DNA of 64,000 bases from Lachnospiraceae bacterium UBA4364 (GCA_002393955.1 DGSK01000062.1:1694-65693), one strand, 5' to 3'; numbered from the stretch's first letter, positions 52,940-62,413 are shown. Program-made: numbers and translations. Notes: generated by a model from the sequence alone, not told the origin.

Positions 52940-54316
52940 TCAGCCCGCGGAGATTTCTGCATACTCCTCATACCTGTCCTTCAGCTCACGGTCGCTGATG
53001 ACTGTTACTCTTCCGGCATCATATTCTGAAGTTACCCAGTCGTACATCTTTTGAATAAGCGCATCCTTCTTGGAAAGCTCAGATTCTCCACGTTTTGCCC
53101 TGTACTCATTTACCCAGTAAGCCACGCCAGCCAGACCGGAAGCATTATTGATCGACACCTTGGGCGGGCGCGCAAGTATCGTTTCGGTATCGAAGATATT
53201 GTAGATTTCCGGATCTTTCATTATACCGTCTGCATGAATACCGGCTCTCGTCAGATTAAAATTCTCACCGACAAAAGGAGTCATAGGCGGGATATCATAG
53301 CCGGTTTCATTCTGAATATAATTTGCGATCTCGGTTATCACCTGAGTGTTCATACCATTTAAGTGTCCTCTTAGTGAGGCGTATTCAAATACCATCGCTT
53401 CCAGAGGAACATTGCCCGTACGCTCTCCTATGCCTAAGAGCGAGCAGTTTACTGCGCTTGCACCATACATCCAGGCAGTGGTGGCATTTACAACACCTTT
53501 ATAAAAATCATTGTGCCCATGCCATTCGATCATTTCGGACGGCACATCAGCATGGTGCTGCAGGCCGTAGATTATGCCTGATACACTTCTGGGGAGTGCG
53601 GCGCCGGGATAAGGTACGCCGTAGCCCATGGTATCGCAGGCACGTATCTTGATAGGAACGCCGCTTTCTTTAGAGAGCTCCATCAGGCTGCAGGCGAAAG
53701 GAACCACGAATCCGTAGAAGTCTGCCCTGGTGATGTCTTCGAAATGACATCTCGGACGGAGTCCGGAACTTATGCATTCCTTTACGATACCGAGATATTT
53801 ATCCAGTGCCTGTTTTCTTGTAAGCCCCATTTTATGGAAGATGTGGTAATCGGAACAGCTTACCAGGATACCGGTCTCTTTGATCCCGATCGATCTTACC
53901 AGTTCGAAATCCTGCCTGTTGGCGCGGATCCAGGTAGTGATCTCGGGAAATTTGTAACCGAGCTCCAAACATTTCTCCAGAGCTTTCCGGTCTTTTTCCG
54001 AATATACGAAGAACTCTGTCTGGCGTATCATGCCATTGGGACCGCCGAGTTTATTCAGCAGCTTGTATATGTGTACCATCTGCTCTGTAGTATAGGGAGT
54101 CCTGGACTGCTGACCATCACGGAAGGTGGTGTCTGTGATGAAAATATCCTCCGGCATATTTTCCGGAACCCGTCTGTAGTTGAATGCGATCTTAGGAGTT
54201 TCTGTATAGGGGAACATCTCGCGAAAGAGTTCCGGATTGGCAATATCCTGCAGCTGATAGACATATGGATCCTGTTCCAGTTTGAATGTTTTGCCGCTTA
54301 ATCTGATATCGCGCAT
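52940..54316 (-). CDS. LeuA/homocitrate-synthase family acyltransferase, candidate Re-citrate synthase
   Basis: 458 residues. The DRE-TIM barrel signature is ITDTTFRDGQQSR near residue 60, the metal-binding HxH is EWHGHND, and GIGERTGNVPLEAMVFEY follows. The regulatory leucine domain of true LeuA is missing, and the N-terminal 55 residues are extra. Clostridial enzymes of this length and motif set are annotated as isopropylmalate, homocitrate or Re-citrate synthase. The nearby fumarase genes and absence of leu genes favour Re-citrate synthase (oxaloacetate plus acetyl-CoA), but sequence alone cannot decide. Divergent from a LysR gene across a palindrome. Confidence 0.8.
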   Translation of the reverse strand: MRDIRLSGKTFKLEQDPYVYQLQDIANPELFREMFPYTETPKIAFNYRRVPENMPEDIFITDTTFRDGQQSRTPYTTEQMVHIYKLLNKLGGPNGMIRQTEFFVYSEKDRKALEKCLELGYKFPEITTWIRANRQDFELVRSIGIKETGILVSCSDYHIFHKMGLTRKQALDKYLGIVKECISSGLRPRCHFEDITRADFYGFVVPFACSLMELSKESGVPIKIRACDTMGYGVPYPGAALPRSVSGIIYGLQHHADVPSEMIEWHGHNDFYKGVVNATTAWMYGASAVNCSLLGIGERTGNVPLEAMVFEYASLRGHLNGMNTQVITEIANYIQNETGYDIPPMTPFVGENFNLTRAGIHADGIMKDPEIYNIFDTETILARPPKVSINNASGLAGVAYWVNEYRAKRGESELSKKDALIQKMYDWVTSEYDAGRVTVISDRELKDRYEEYAEISAG

Positions 54317-54430
54317 TGTATTACCTCCAAAAATCCTGTGCTGTAAGCCTTCATGGCAGCTGTTGTTATTTGCTATACAAGTTGTAACATATGTGTTATT
54401 ATTTGTAAAATGAATATATCAAATAGTATT

Positions 54431-54447
54431 TATTCGAATATCGAATA
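54431..54447. promoter_or_regulatory. Perfect 17-bp palindrome, probable LysR operator
   Basis: TATTCGA-ATA-TCGAATA fits the T-N11-A form of LysR sites and lies between the divergent LysR gene and the LeuA-like gene. Confidence 0.65.
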
Positions 54448-54528
54448 GTAACAAAAAACACCGCGGCAATTCTGTAAATTTATTTTTGAACAGTTCCTGA
54501 CAATAAATAGAAGAAAGGCCTTGCAATC

Positions 54529-55386
54529 ATGGAAATTGAATCACTGAAAACATTTATGGTGCTTGCTGATACAAAGAATTATACCCGGGCCGCAAACCAG
54601 CTTTTTGTGGCACAGTCCACCATTACAAACAGGATCAACGAGCTGGAAAGAGAGCTTGGATTCCGGCTGTTTCACAGGACAAACCGTATGGTGGAACTTA
54701 CGCCTGAGGGGGAGCAGTTCCGCAGGTATGCAGAAAAAGTGATCGAACTGACGGAAAACTCACTTGCAGAGATTTCATCTGCTCAGAAATATGATCACTA
54801 TCTGAGGATAGGATGCGCTGATTCCATATACGAAGGTCATCTGGCTGAGCTGATCCTAAAACACAGAAAAAAACACCCGAAGGATTACCTGAAAATATCT
54901 ATCGGTCTGACGGAGCATCTTCTGGAACAGATACAGGATGATATGCTGGATGTGGTATTTACATATCTTCCGCTTAATAAGAATTCAGTGCAGTGTAAAC
55001 TGTACAAGCAGGATACCCTGGTACTGGTAACTGACATCGAAAATACAAAATACCGGAAAGGGATCACGGTAGAAAAACTGCTGGAGGAAAAATACCTTAT
55101 GTGTAATTTCGCACTGCAGGATGTGGGACAGTATATCCGAAAGCTTTTCCCCAAGTATCACCAGTTCGAGCTGGAGATTGATGACTGCATAAAGATAGTC
55201 CCTTACCTGCTGCATCAGGACAATTATACCTTTCTTCCGAAGGATATGGCAGAACCGTACATTAAAGGCAAACAGCTGAGGCAGGTTCCCCTTGTTAATT
55301 TCAACACCCCTGTGATCAACAGCTATATCATATACAAGAAGCCACTGGAAAAAATATGTTCGGATATCTTCAAGATCCACTTATGA
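54529..55386 (+). CDS. LysR-family transcriptional regulator
   Basis: 285 residues, AAGAAAGG upstream. N-terminal HTH (TRAANQLFVAQSTITNRINE, LERELGFRLFHRTNR), then a two-lobed periplasmic-binding-like effector domain. Divergent from the LeuA-like gene and separated from it by an operator-like palindrome, so it likely controls that gene and itself. The effector might be a central metabolite such as citrate or acetyl-CoA level; unproven. Confidence 0.92.
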   Translation: MEIESLKTFMVLADTKNYTRAANQLFVAQSTITNRINELERELGFRLFHRTNRMVELTPEGEQFRRYAEKVIELTENSLAEISSAQKYDHYLRIGCADSIYEGHLAELILKHRKKHPKDYLKISIGLTEHLLEQIQDDMLDVVFTYLPLNKNSVQCKLYKQDTLVLVTDIENTKYRKGITVEKLLEEKYLMCNFALQDVGQYIRKLFPKYHQFELEIDDCIKIVPYLLHQDNYTFLPKDMAEPYIKGKQLRQVPLVNFNTPVINSYIIYKKPLEKICSDIFKIHL

Positions 55387-55451
55387 TAGATTGTTTTGGA
55401 AAAAATCCAACAGAGCCTCAAGTTATGGTAAAATGTGGAAAGGAGAAAGCT

Positions 55452-55751
55452 ATGTCCAAAAGATACGTTTCCTCGAAATTATTCAGAATGCGCTTATTGA
55501 TAATGATATTTATCAATATGTGTCCGGTATTCCATTGGGTGAGGAACAACAGGCGTATACTGAATTTCTACTATTATATATGTCTGGCTGAGTTTGAAAA
55601 GGTGAAGCACAAGGACTCCGAGGTGATCGATCTGCTGCATAGAGACCTGCTGGATGCAAGAGATTCCTTTGATAAGCTCTACGGACTGGCAAATTTTATG
55701 AACAGCAGGGAATTCCGGATGCTTGTCGCAGCTGCTCCTGACAAAAAGTAA
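55452..55751 (+). pseudogene. Small gene with two apparent compensating frameshifts
   Basis: The ATG at 55452 follows AAAGGAG, and its frame is open to 55751. But the middle of the coding signal lies in another frame: from about 55463 to 55588 the frame of 55391 reads IRFLEIIQNALIDNDIYQYV and GEEQQAYTEFLLLYMSG, which looks like real protein, while the ATG frame gives an odd hydrophobic string. The ATG frame again looks real from AEFEKVKHKDSEVIDLL onwards. Adding one A to the AAAA at 55458-55461 and dropping one base near 55585 would join all parts in a protein of about 100 residues. Family unknown. Confidence 0.55.
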
Positions 55752-55867
55752 ACTGCTTCGGCTGATGTATTTTATCTTGAAAATACCCTATGGCTATGGT
55801 ATCATTGATATCGTAGCGTGAAAAGCGCGGGGGACTAAAATATTGCAAAAGAGATGGGGTTGTTGAA

Positions 55868-56479
55868 ATGGTAGAAGTAAATCAGGTCATGTATGACATG
55901 ATCAAAAAGAGTAACTCGATAGCTACTAGCAATGTCAATGATATCGAGGAGATCGTAGATACCGGTCTGGATAAAACTGATGAAAACATCCAGAAGATGG
56001 CTATGGACTATCTGGATGACAAGGGATATGCCAAGACTCCTCAGAATATGGAGCAGGCTAAGCAGCATATTCTTCAGAGTTCCAACGGCTCGGATACAGT
56101 GCGTGTGCGTGTAAAGCGTCGCATGGTTGAGGATCTGCTTCAGGATGTTGCTCCTGAGGATATGGAAAAGCTCCTTAATGTCTGCCTTTTAGATAACCTT
56201 ATCAAAGTTAATGATAAGCTTCAGGATGTATCAGGTAAGAGATATGAGTATGCGGTAGAGGTTGTGGATGAGATTCAGCTTGACAGCGAAAAGCCTGCCG
56301 GATCACTCATAGAGTTCATATCATTCCAGACGCTGCTTAACAGATATGCGGCAGCAGGCTGGAAGGTGCTCGGTTTCACCAACAGGACTATAGGAAACCA
56401 TGGAAAGCTTATGATGACAGGTTTCAGTTCCACCCAGAAGCAGACTGTTGTTATCTTTGAGAGACAGGTTCAGGCATAA
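55868..56479 (+). CDS. DUF4177-like protein
   Basis: 203 residues, GAGATGGGG upstream. The last 75 residues (YEYAVEVVDEIQLDSEKPAG, LLNRYAAAGWKVLGFTNRTI, QKQTVVIFERQ) have the DUF4177 pattern of alternating strands with A-A-A-G-W-K/E-L/V. The first 125 residues are helical and acidic without known motif. Own transcription unit with a terminator at 56495. Function unknown. Confidence 0.75.
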   Translation: MVEVNQVMYDMIKKSNSIATSNVNDIEEIVDTGLDKTDENIQKMAMDYLDDKGYAKTPQNMEQAKQHILQSSNGSDTVRVRVKRRMVEDLLQDVAPEDMEKLLNVCLLDNLIKVNDKLQDVSGKRYEYAVEVVDEIQLDSEKPAGSLIEFISFQTLLNRYAAAGWKVLGFTNRTIGNHGKLMMTGFSSTQKQTVVIFERQVQA

Positions 56480-56494
56480 AAATAGTTTAATGAT

Positions 56495-56527
56495 AATAGC
56501 CATGCTCAAGTGAGTGTGGCTATTTTT
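56495..56527 (+). terminator. Rho-independent terminator
   Basis: AATAGCCATGCTC, AAGT loop, GAGTGTGGCTATT and five T; 13-bp stem with two non-Watson-Crick (G-U/A-C type) positions. Confidence 0.8.
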
Positions 56528-56733
56528 GTGCGATACCCCGGAGCGGACAGGGGGCGTGATTAAATCTTATACAGTGAATATCAGGACAGCCTGCTGTCAC
56601 GGCCTGAAGTGCTCCGAGGACCGGAAGGACAGTCTGCAAAGAGGCATAGCAAAAAGACCTCTTGTAAAAAATGATTGAAAATTAAGGATAAAAGCTGAAT
56701 CAACGCTTAATTATGGCAGTAAGGAATCATGAA

Positions 56734-57576
56734 ATGAGAGAGATCAAAGCATCGGAGATTACATCCACAATAAAGGAAATGTGCACGGAGGCTAACCGTA
56801 ATCTTTCCCCGGATATGAAGCGTGCGCTTTATAATGCAGCAGATAAGGAGGAGTCCCCATTAGGCAGACAGATACTGGGACAGCTTAAGGAGAATCTTTC
56901 CATAGCAGCTTCCGACGATATCCCCATCTGTCAGGATACGGGCATGGCCGTGATCTTTGCAGAGGTTGGTCAGGAAGTGCATGTTACCGAAGGTTGGATA
57001 GAGGACGCCATAAATGAGGGGGTCCGTCAGGGCTACACTGAAGGGTATCTCAGGAAGTCCGTAGTCCGTGATCCTATCGACAGGGTTAATACCGGTGACA
57101 ATACTCCGGCGGTTATCCATTATTTCATGGTGCCCGGAGATAAGATAAAGCTGACTTTGGCACCGAAGGGATTCGGCAGCGAAAATATGAGTCGCGTATT
57201 TATGCTGAAACCCGCTGATGGTGTGGAGGGAATAAAGAATGCAGTTGTAACGGCTGTAAAGGATGCAGGCCCTAATGCCTGTCCTCCCATGGTTGTGGGT
57301 GTGGGCATAGGCGGAACATTTGAAAAATGTGCCCTTCTTGCCAAGAAAGCATTAACCAGATCGCTAGAGGAGCCGGCAGCAGATGAGCGTATCACTGCTC
57401 TTGAGGCTGAGATCCTGGAAATGATAAACGAAAGCGGAATAGGTCCCGCAGGACTGGGAGGCAGCACCACGGCCTTTGCGGTAAATATAGAAACGTACGC
57501 AACGCATATAGCGGGGCTTCCGGTAGGCGTGAACATCTGCTGTCACGTAAACCGCCATGCGGTGAGAGTATTGTAA
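56734..57576 (+). CDS. Class I fumarate hydratase / tartrate dehydratase, alpha subunit
   Basis: 280 residues from the ATG at 56734 (AAGGA 8 nt upstream); the ATG at 56713 is possible but lacks a ribosome site. Motifs of the iron-sulfur fumarase N-terminal half: PICQDTGMAVIFAEVG, APKGFGSENMS, GPNACPPMVVGVGIGGT, GPAGLGGSTTAFAV and the cysteine in ICCHVNRH. Three cysteines hold the 4Fe-4S cluster. Interconverts fumarate and malate; some homologues act on tartrate. The beta subunit follows after an unusually long gap of 168 bp with no clear gene. Confidence 0.93.
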   Translation: MREIKASEITSTIKEMCTEANRNLSPDMKRALYNAADKEESPLGRQILGQLKENLSIAASDDIPICQDTGMAVIFAEVGQEVHVTEGWIEDAINEGVRQGYTEGYLRKSVVRDPIDRVNTGDNTPAVIHYFMVPGDKIKLTLAPKGFGSENMSRVFMLKPADGVEGIKNAVVTAVKDAGPNACPPMVVGVGIGGTFEKCALLAKKALTRSLEEPAADERITALEAEILEMINESGIGPAGLGGSTTAFAVNIETYATHIAGLPVGVNICCHVNRHAVRVL

Positions 57577-57744
57577 ACACTGTTATAGCAGGACTCGTTG
57601 AACCGGAATAACCGTACCGTCAGGCACCAAACAGGTTTAGTACAATGAAGGCTTTGGGCGGTATATGTGTATGTTTGCCGGAGGCTTATTATAAGAAAGT
57701 GGTCTGCTTGTTAAGATACGGACCAAAGTATGGAGTAGAAAGAT

Positions 57745-58296
57745 ATGGAAGACAATAAAAAAAGAGTAACTGTTCCCTTGACTGATGAAGATGCAAGATC
57801 GCTTAAGGCCGGTGACTATGTATATTTAAACGGTACTGTTTACAGTGCCCGCGATGCTGCTCACAAGAGGATGCAGGAAGCCCTTGATGCGGGGAAGGAA
57901 CTTCCTTTCGACATAAGAGGGAATGTCATATATTATCTTGGTCCGTCTCCGGCAAGGGAGGGAATGGTCATTGGGTCTGCAGGCCCTACCACTGCCAGCC
58001 GTATGGATAAGTATACTCCGGAACTTCTGGATCTTGGCCTGAAAGGTATGATTGGCAAGGGCAAGCGCTCTCAGGCTGTGCACGAGGCCATTATAAGGAA
58101 CGGGTGCGTGTATTTTGCAGCAGTAGGTGGCGCCGGTGCGCTTCTATCCAAAGCGATCACTGCGTCCGAGGTCATAGCTTATGACGATCTTGGCACTGAG
58201 GCAATAAGAAAGATGGAGATAAAGGATTTTCCGGTGATCGTAGTCATCGACAGCGAGGGAAACGACCTGTATGAGCAGGTTATGAACAGAGAATAA
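57745..58296 (+). CDS. Class I fumarate hydratase / tartrate dehydratase, beta subunit
   Basis: 183 residues, C-terminal half of class I fumarase: GNVIYYLGPSPAREGMVIGS, AGPTTASRMDKYTPELLDLG, MIGKGKRSQAVHEAI, YFAAVGGAGALLSKAI. Pairs with the alpha subunit upstream. Oxygen-labile enzyme typical for anaerobes. Confidence 0.93.
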   Translation: MEDNKKRVTVPLTDEDARSLKAGDYVYLNGTVYSARDAAHKRMQEALDAGKELPFDIRGNVIYYLGPSPAREGMVIGSAGPTTASRMDKYTPELLDLGLKGMIGKGKRSQAVHEAIIRNGCVYFAAVGGAGALLSKAITASEVIAYDDLGTEAIRKMEIKDFPVIVVIDSEGNDLYEQVMNRE

Positions 58297-58348
58297 GATT
58301 TCCCTGCATAAATCCCGGAAAATGTATTTATATAAATGTTTTTTATAA

Positions 58349-61012
58349 ATGAACTGTAATGAAAAAAAGAAAGAAAGCATATATTATATTCTTAGATGTC
58401 TGATAGTTTTTCTGGTGCCTGTGATCACAGGCATCATTATTTTTGTTAATAAGGAAATAGCCCCCTTTGGTAAAAATGATCTGCTGTCCTTTGATCTGTG
58501 GATCCAGTATTTCCCCATGTACCGGAAGATAGCTCTTGATCACGGGCTGTCTGAGTCGCTTTATGACTGGAGCGGGGCGCTTGGCTTTAACAAATGGGTA
58601 CAGAGTGCTTTCTATATTAAGAGTATTTTTCTGATCCCCCTTAATTTTCTTTCGCTGAAAAGTTCCATCGTATACGTAGATATAGTGTGTCTCCTGAGGT
58701 TTGGCCTGGGAGCCCTTGCCTGCTATATTTTTCTGCAGTATAAATTGCGCAGCAAAAATATCATTATCATGGCATTGGCTATAGGCTACGGTCTCTGTGC
58801 GTATGCCACTGCCTTCATAATGCAGTTCATGTGGACTGACGGTCTTTTCCTTGCACCGCTTATTCTTTTAGGACTGGAGAGAATGATGCGGGGAAAATCA
58901 CCGTTAATGTATATTATCATGCTGGCGCTTTCCATATACACAAATTTTTATACCGGTTTTGGCATATGTGTGTTCACGGCATTATATTTTATTGCGGAGT
59001 GGATAAGAAGATTTCCGGTAAAAACTGCGCCTGGGGATACACTGCGGACGGCGCGCCTAAAAAACGAAGCGTTGAAAATGCTGGGAAAATTTTCAATATC
59101 CTCGCTTCTGGCAGGACTGCTTCCGGCATTTGTGCTTTTGCCGGTAATTAAAGGACTGTTGGGAACGGAATCCGCAATTGAAAAAACACCGGACTTTACA
59201 GAGTGGTATCACTCACTGGCTGAAAATGTGGCTGCCATGCTGCCGGGGACTGCGGCATCAATGGAGTTCGGGGTGGCCAATATAGCTGTAGGACTGTTTG
59301 TTTTCTTGTTGCTACCATTATTTTTCTTTAATGCAATGATTGGTTTCAGGGATAAACTGTGCATGGGCGGAATACTGGCTGTTTTGTATGCGGGCTTAAA
59401 CTACAATCCTTTAGACTGGTTTTTCAACGGCTTTCATTTTGCTAATCAACTGCCCGGACGCTGGAGTTTTCTTTTTTCACTAATGTTGGTCACAGTGTGT
59501 GCGGAAGGAGCAGCAAAGTATAAGGGCATACGGTTTAGGAGTATAGTGTCCGCGACCATCGTGGGTGTGTTTTTTATATTCTATGCCGGATACGGTACAG
59601 AAGATGCGGAAAAGCTGGCGGGTCTCGCCAACTGGAGCATGTTGCTGCTTATCTACGCAGTAATACTTGTGATAAGCAGGGAGCTTGGCATTCTGACTAA
59701 GGATGGAAAAAAGAAGCGCATGCTGAATATTGCAAGCAGTGGCATTATAGCAGTGCTCATAACATTCCAGTTGTGTGGAAATGTCATAGCTGTTACCACG
59801 GTAGAGGATGGAGGAATGCCAAAATCCGAAATGGATCCATATGTTAAAGTCAGCACTTTGCTTGGTGAGACGGGAAAAAAGTATAGTTGCGGGAAGGATG
59901 AATTTTACCGTGCGGAGGCAAATGGCAGGTGGACATTTAATACAGCTATGATCGGTGATTTCAATGGTATAGGGTATTATGGTTCGACTTTGGACCACAA
60001 TGTATATAATCTGCTCCGGGCAATGGGAAATGGAATATATGCAAATAATGTGAGCACGCTTTACAATAACGACTCCATATTCCAGAACAGTTTCTTCGGG
60101 GTAAGATACATTTTTGACCGCGACAGGAACTACGGCGTAAAGAACAGTACCGGTTATGAACAGATCGAGGCAGGGGAAGAAATGTATGTGTGGGAAAATA
60201 AAACCGCGCTTCCTATAGCTTTTGCAGTATCTGATGATATATTAAAGACAGAGATCAATGTGAAAGATATACGGCCTGTGTCATTTCAGAATGAGATCAT
60301 CAACGGGATTACAGGCGCTGACAGTTCTGTTTATGAAAAGATTTCACAGGATAGCTTTGAGAGTACGAACTGCGAATTTATCTCCGGAGAAAACTGGGAC
60401 AGTAATTACTTTGACAGGACAGATGAAAGCGGGCCGGTGAAAATAAAATGGACCTACACTGTCCCGGATGAAGATCCGGTTTATATAGAGCATAATTTCA
60501 GGGCAGGAAATCTTGTGGTAAACGGCAGTGAAAATATTGATGTGGGACGTGAAAGATTTAAGTGTCTTGGTACTTATCCTGCGGGAACTGTTATCACGAT
60601 AGAGTATGAAGCAACTGATATAGATATCGGGTGCTTCGGTCTGGAGCTCTACAGCTTCGATATGGAAAAATGGAGGGAGATTTATGAGACTCTGTGTCCT
60701 CACGGTCTGAAAGTTAGTTCATTTAAAAATATCCGTATAGCGGGAACTATCGACATGAAGGAGCCGGGACTCGTGCTGGCGACTATTCCACAGGACGGCG
60801 GCTGGAAAGTTTATGTGGATGGCAAACGAGTGGAGGACAGTAAAGCGCTTGGTTGCCTTATGGCATTCAGTGTCCCGGAAGGTGAGCACAAAATAGAATT
60901 CAGATACCATGTGCCTGCCCTAGTGCCCGGAGTGATAATCTCACTCTTGGCTGTTCTGGGAGTAGTAGTTTGCTGTAATTACAGGAAAATATTGAAACTA
61001 TATATAGTTTAA
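58349..61012 (+). CDS. YfhO-family membrane protein
   Basis: 887 residues, poor ribosome site. About 12 helices, with the YfhO pattern FGKNDLLSFDLWIQYFPMYR near residue 35, and GLNYNPLDWFFNGFHFANQLPGRWSF. A large outside C-terminal domain follows and the protein ends with a helix. YfhO in Bacillus modifies lipoteichoic acid with sugars; the same role is likely for this GT-C-like protein. It is convergent with rsmA. Confidence 0.85.
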   Translation: MNCNEKKKESIYYILRCLIVFLVPVITGIIIFVNKEIAPFGKNDLLSFDLWIQYFPMYRKIALDHGLSESLYDWSGALGFNKWVQSAFYIKSIFLIPLNFLSLKSSIVYVDIVCLLRFGLGALACYIFLQYKLRSKNIIIMALAIGYGLCAYATAFIMQFMWTDGLFLAPLILLGLERMMRGKSPLMYIIMLALSIYTNFYTGFGICVFTALYFIAEWIRRFPVKTAPGDTLRTARLKNEALKMLGKFSISSLLAGLLPAFVLLPVIKGLLGTESAIEKTPDFTEWYHSLAENVAAMLPGTAASMEFGVANIAVGLFVFLLLPLFFFNAMIGFRDKLCMGGILAVLYAGLNYNPLDWFFNGFHFANQLPGRWSFLFSLMLVTVCAEGAAKYKGIRFRSIVSATIVGVFFIFYAGYGTEDAEKLAGLANWSMLLLIYAVILVISRELGILTKDGKKKRMLNIASSGIIAVLITFQLCGNVIAVTTVEDGGMPKSEMDPYVKVSTLLGETGKKYSCGKDEFYRAEANGRWTFNTAMIGDFNGIGYYGSTLDHNVYNLLRAMGNGIYANNVSTLYNNDSIFQNSFFGVRYIFDRDRNYGVKNSTGYEQIEAGEEMYVWENKTALPIAFAVSDDILKTEINVKDIRPVSFQNEIINGITGADSSVYEKISQDSFESTNCEFISGENWDSNYFDRTDESGPVKIKWTYTVPDEDPVYIEHNFRAGNLVVNGSENIDVGRERFKCLGTYPAGTVITIEYEATDIDIGCFGLELYSFDMEKWREIYETLCPHGLKVSSFKNIRIAGTIDMKEPGLVLATIPQDGGWKVYVDGKRVEDSKALGCLMAFSVPEGEHKIEFRYHVPALVPGVIISLLAVLGVVVCCNYRKILKLYIV

Positions 61013-61040
61013 ACGGCAAGCGTATGGAGCATTAGCCAAA

Positions 61041-61898
61041 TCATCTCAGCAGGTCTGACAGTTTCGCATATTCTTCAAGCGTGAGCTTCTCACCTCTTAT
61101 GTCGGTCCTCAGTTCCATTTTTTCCAAAGCTTCATATACACGCTCTTTTGAAAGTCCCAGTGACGGTTCGGAAGAAAGTCCGTTTACCAGGGTTTTTCTT
61201 CTGTGATTAAAAGATGCCCGTATCAGTCTGAACATATAGGCGGGATTTTCCGGCTTAACAGGAGGCTCGGTATACCTGTCGAGCCTGATGACCGTGCTGG
61301 TAACGGCAGGGGATGGCATAAAGCAGTCGGGGCTTACTTCCCGGACAATCACGGGATCGGCATAGTACTGGACTGCCAGGGAAAGTGCCCCGTAGTCTTT
61401 GGAGCCGGGACCGGTCTGCATACGCTCGGCTACTTCTTTTTGAACCATAATGGTTATGCTTTTTAAGGGCACCGGCTTTTCCAGCAGTGCCATTATTATG
61501 GAAGTAGTTATGTAATAAGGAAGATTTGCTACCACCTTTATGGGTTTTCCGCCATTTTCCTCATTTACCAGCTTTTCAATATCCAGCTTCAGGATATCTT
61601 CGTTTATGACTTTTACATTGTCATAGTCGGACAGGGTGTCTGCCAGTATCGGAAGGAGCGAGCGGTCTATTTCCACGGCAATTACTTTGCCGGCTCTTTC
61701 CGCAAGGTACTGTGTCATAGTGCCTATGCCGGGACCTATCTCAAGCACGGTATCTTCTTCAGATACGCCTGCTGAATCCAGGATATCTTCCAGAACCTGA
61801 GCATTTATCAGAAAATTCTGTCCGAATTTCTTTCTGAAAGCGAAATTGTATTTTTTTACTATCTCTGCTGTTTTGTATGGTGTGGCAAGATACGCCAT
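61041..61898 (-). CDS. rsmA: 16S rRNA (adenine1518/1519-N6)-dimethyltransferase
   Basis: 285 residues, the family length. Motif KKFGQNFLINAQVL near residue 24, SAM-binding LEIGPGIGTMTQYL, EDILKLDI and the catalytic NLPYYITTSI. Dimethylates two adjacent adenines in helix 45 of 16S rRNA using S-adenosylmethionine. Standard housekeeping gene. Confidence 0.96.
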   Translation of the reverse strand: MAYLATPYKTAEIVKKYNFAFRKKFGQNFLINAQVLEDILDSAGVSEEDTVLEIGPGIGTMTQYLAERAGKVIAVEIDRSLLPILADTLSDYDNVKVINEDILKLDIEKLVNEENGGKPIKVVANLPYYITTSIIMALLEKPVPLKSITIMVQKEVAERMQTGPGSKDYGALSLAVQYYADPVIVREVSPDCFMPSPAVTSTVIRLDRYTEPPVKPENPAYMFRLIRASFNHRRKTLVNGLSSEPSLGLSKERVYEALEKMELRTDIRGEKLTLEEYAKLSDLLR

Positions 61899-62057
61899 GG
61901 CAGTCTCCTTATGTTAAGCGGATATCCTTCAAATATTTCCGGTTCATCAGCGTATTTTTCTAAGCTGTGTGGGATGTTTATTCAACAAAAGTGATTTTAT
62001 CATATTGGGAAATGACTGTATATATATCTTTATTGTACAGAACATAATCCGCAAAAC

Positions 62058-62134
62058 TGCGTATAATCAAAATTTTGCAATCATATAATCATGCGTATAA
62101 TCAAAGAGTGTATTATAATGTGCGTATAATCAAA
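62058..62134. repeat. Three copies of TGCGTATAATCAAA
   Basis: Perfect 14-bp copies at 62058-62071, 62092-62105 and 62121-62134, spaced 34 and 29 bp. They lie in the 300-bp AT-rich gap between rsmA and a small ORF. They include GTATAAT, so they may be binding sites or promoter-like boxes. The rest of 61899-62198 shows nothing else. Confidence 0.75.
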
Positions 62135-62198
62135 GAATAGAGAAAATAGAAAGCTATATTATTCACCCAAGGAATCTTATCATTAAGGATAATGTGAT

Positions 62199-62375
62199 AT
62201 GTGTTCCTGCGTATATGACATTTTGCCTGTGATGACCAAGACAGAAATAGCTGTATATAAATCTATCTGCAGTAACCCTTTAGCGGTTGCAAGCAGTATA
62301 GCTTTGGAAATAGGGAAACAATCAAAATTTTTGGAGTGCTATTTACAGCGAAAATATAATCTTTTTGATAGTTAA
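62199..62375 (+). CDS. Small hypothetical protein (58 residues)
   Basis: ATG at 62199, 9 nt after AAGGA, open to TAA at 62373. It reads MCSCVYDILPVMTKTEIAVY, then SNPLAVASSIALEIGK, and ends in LQRKYNLFDS. The TEIAVYKSI-type start followed by two helices resembles the first part of a winged-helix protein, but the recognition helix is absent. It is upstream of hipB and downstream of the 14-bp repeats. Could be an accessory regulator or a relic. Confidence 0.45.
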   Translation: MCSCVYDILPVMTKTEIAVYKSICSNPLAVASSIALEIGKQSKFLECYLQRKYNLFDS

Positions 62376-62413
62376 TAAGTACAAGCATATGCCTGCTTTA
62401 GCAGATTTTTAAC

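Noticed and set aside
57644..57757. 37-codon ORF between fumarase subunits
   Set aside because: No ribosome site, overlaps the start of the beta subunit and has no family resemblance.
62058..62134. CRISPR-like array
   Set aside because: Only three 14-bp copies with unequal gaps and no cas gene; more likely binding sites.
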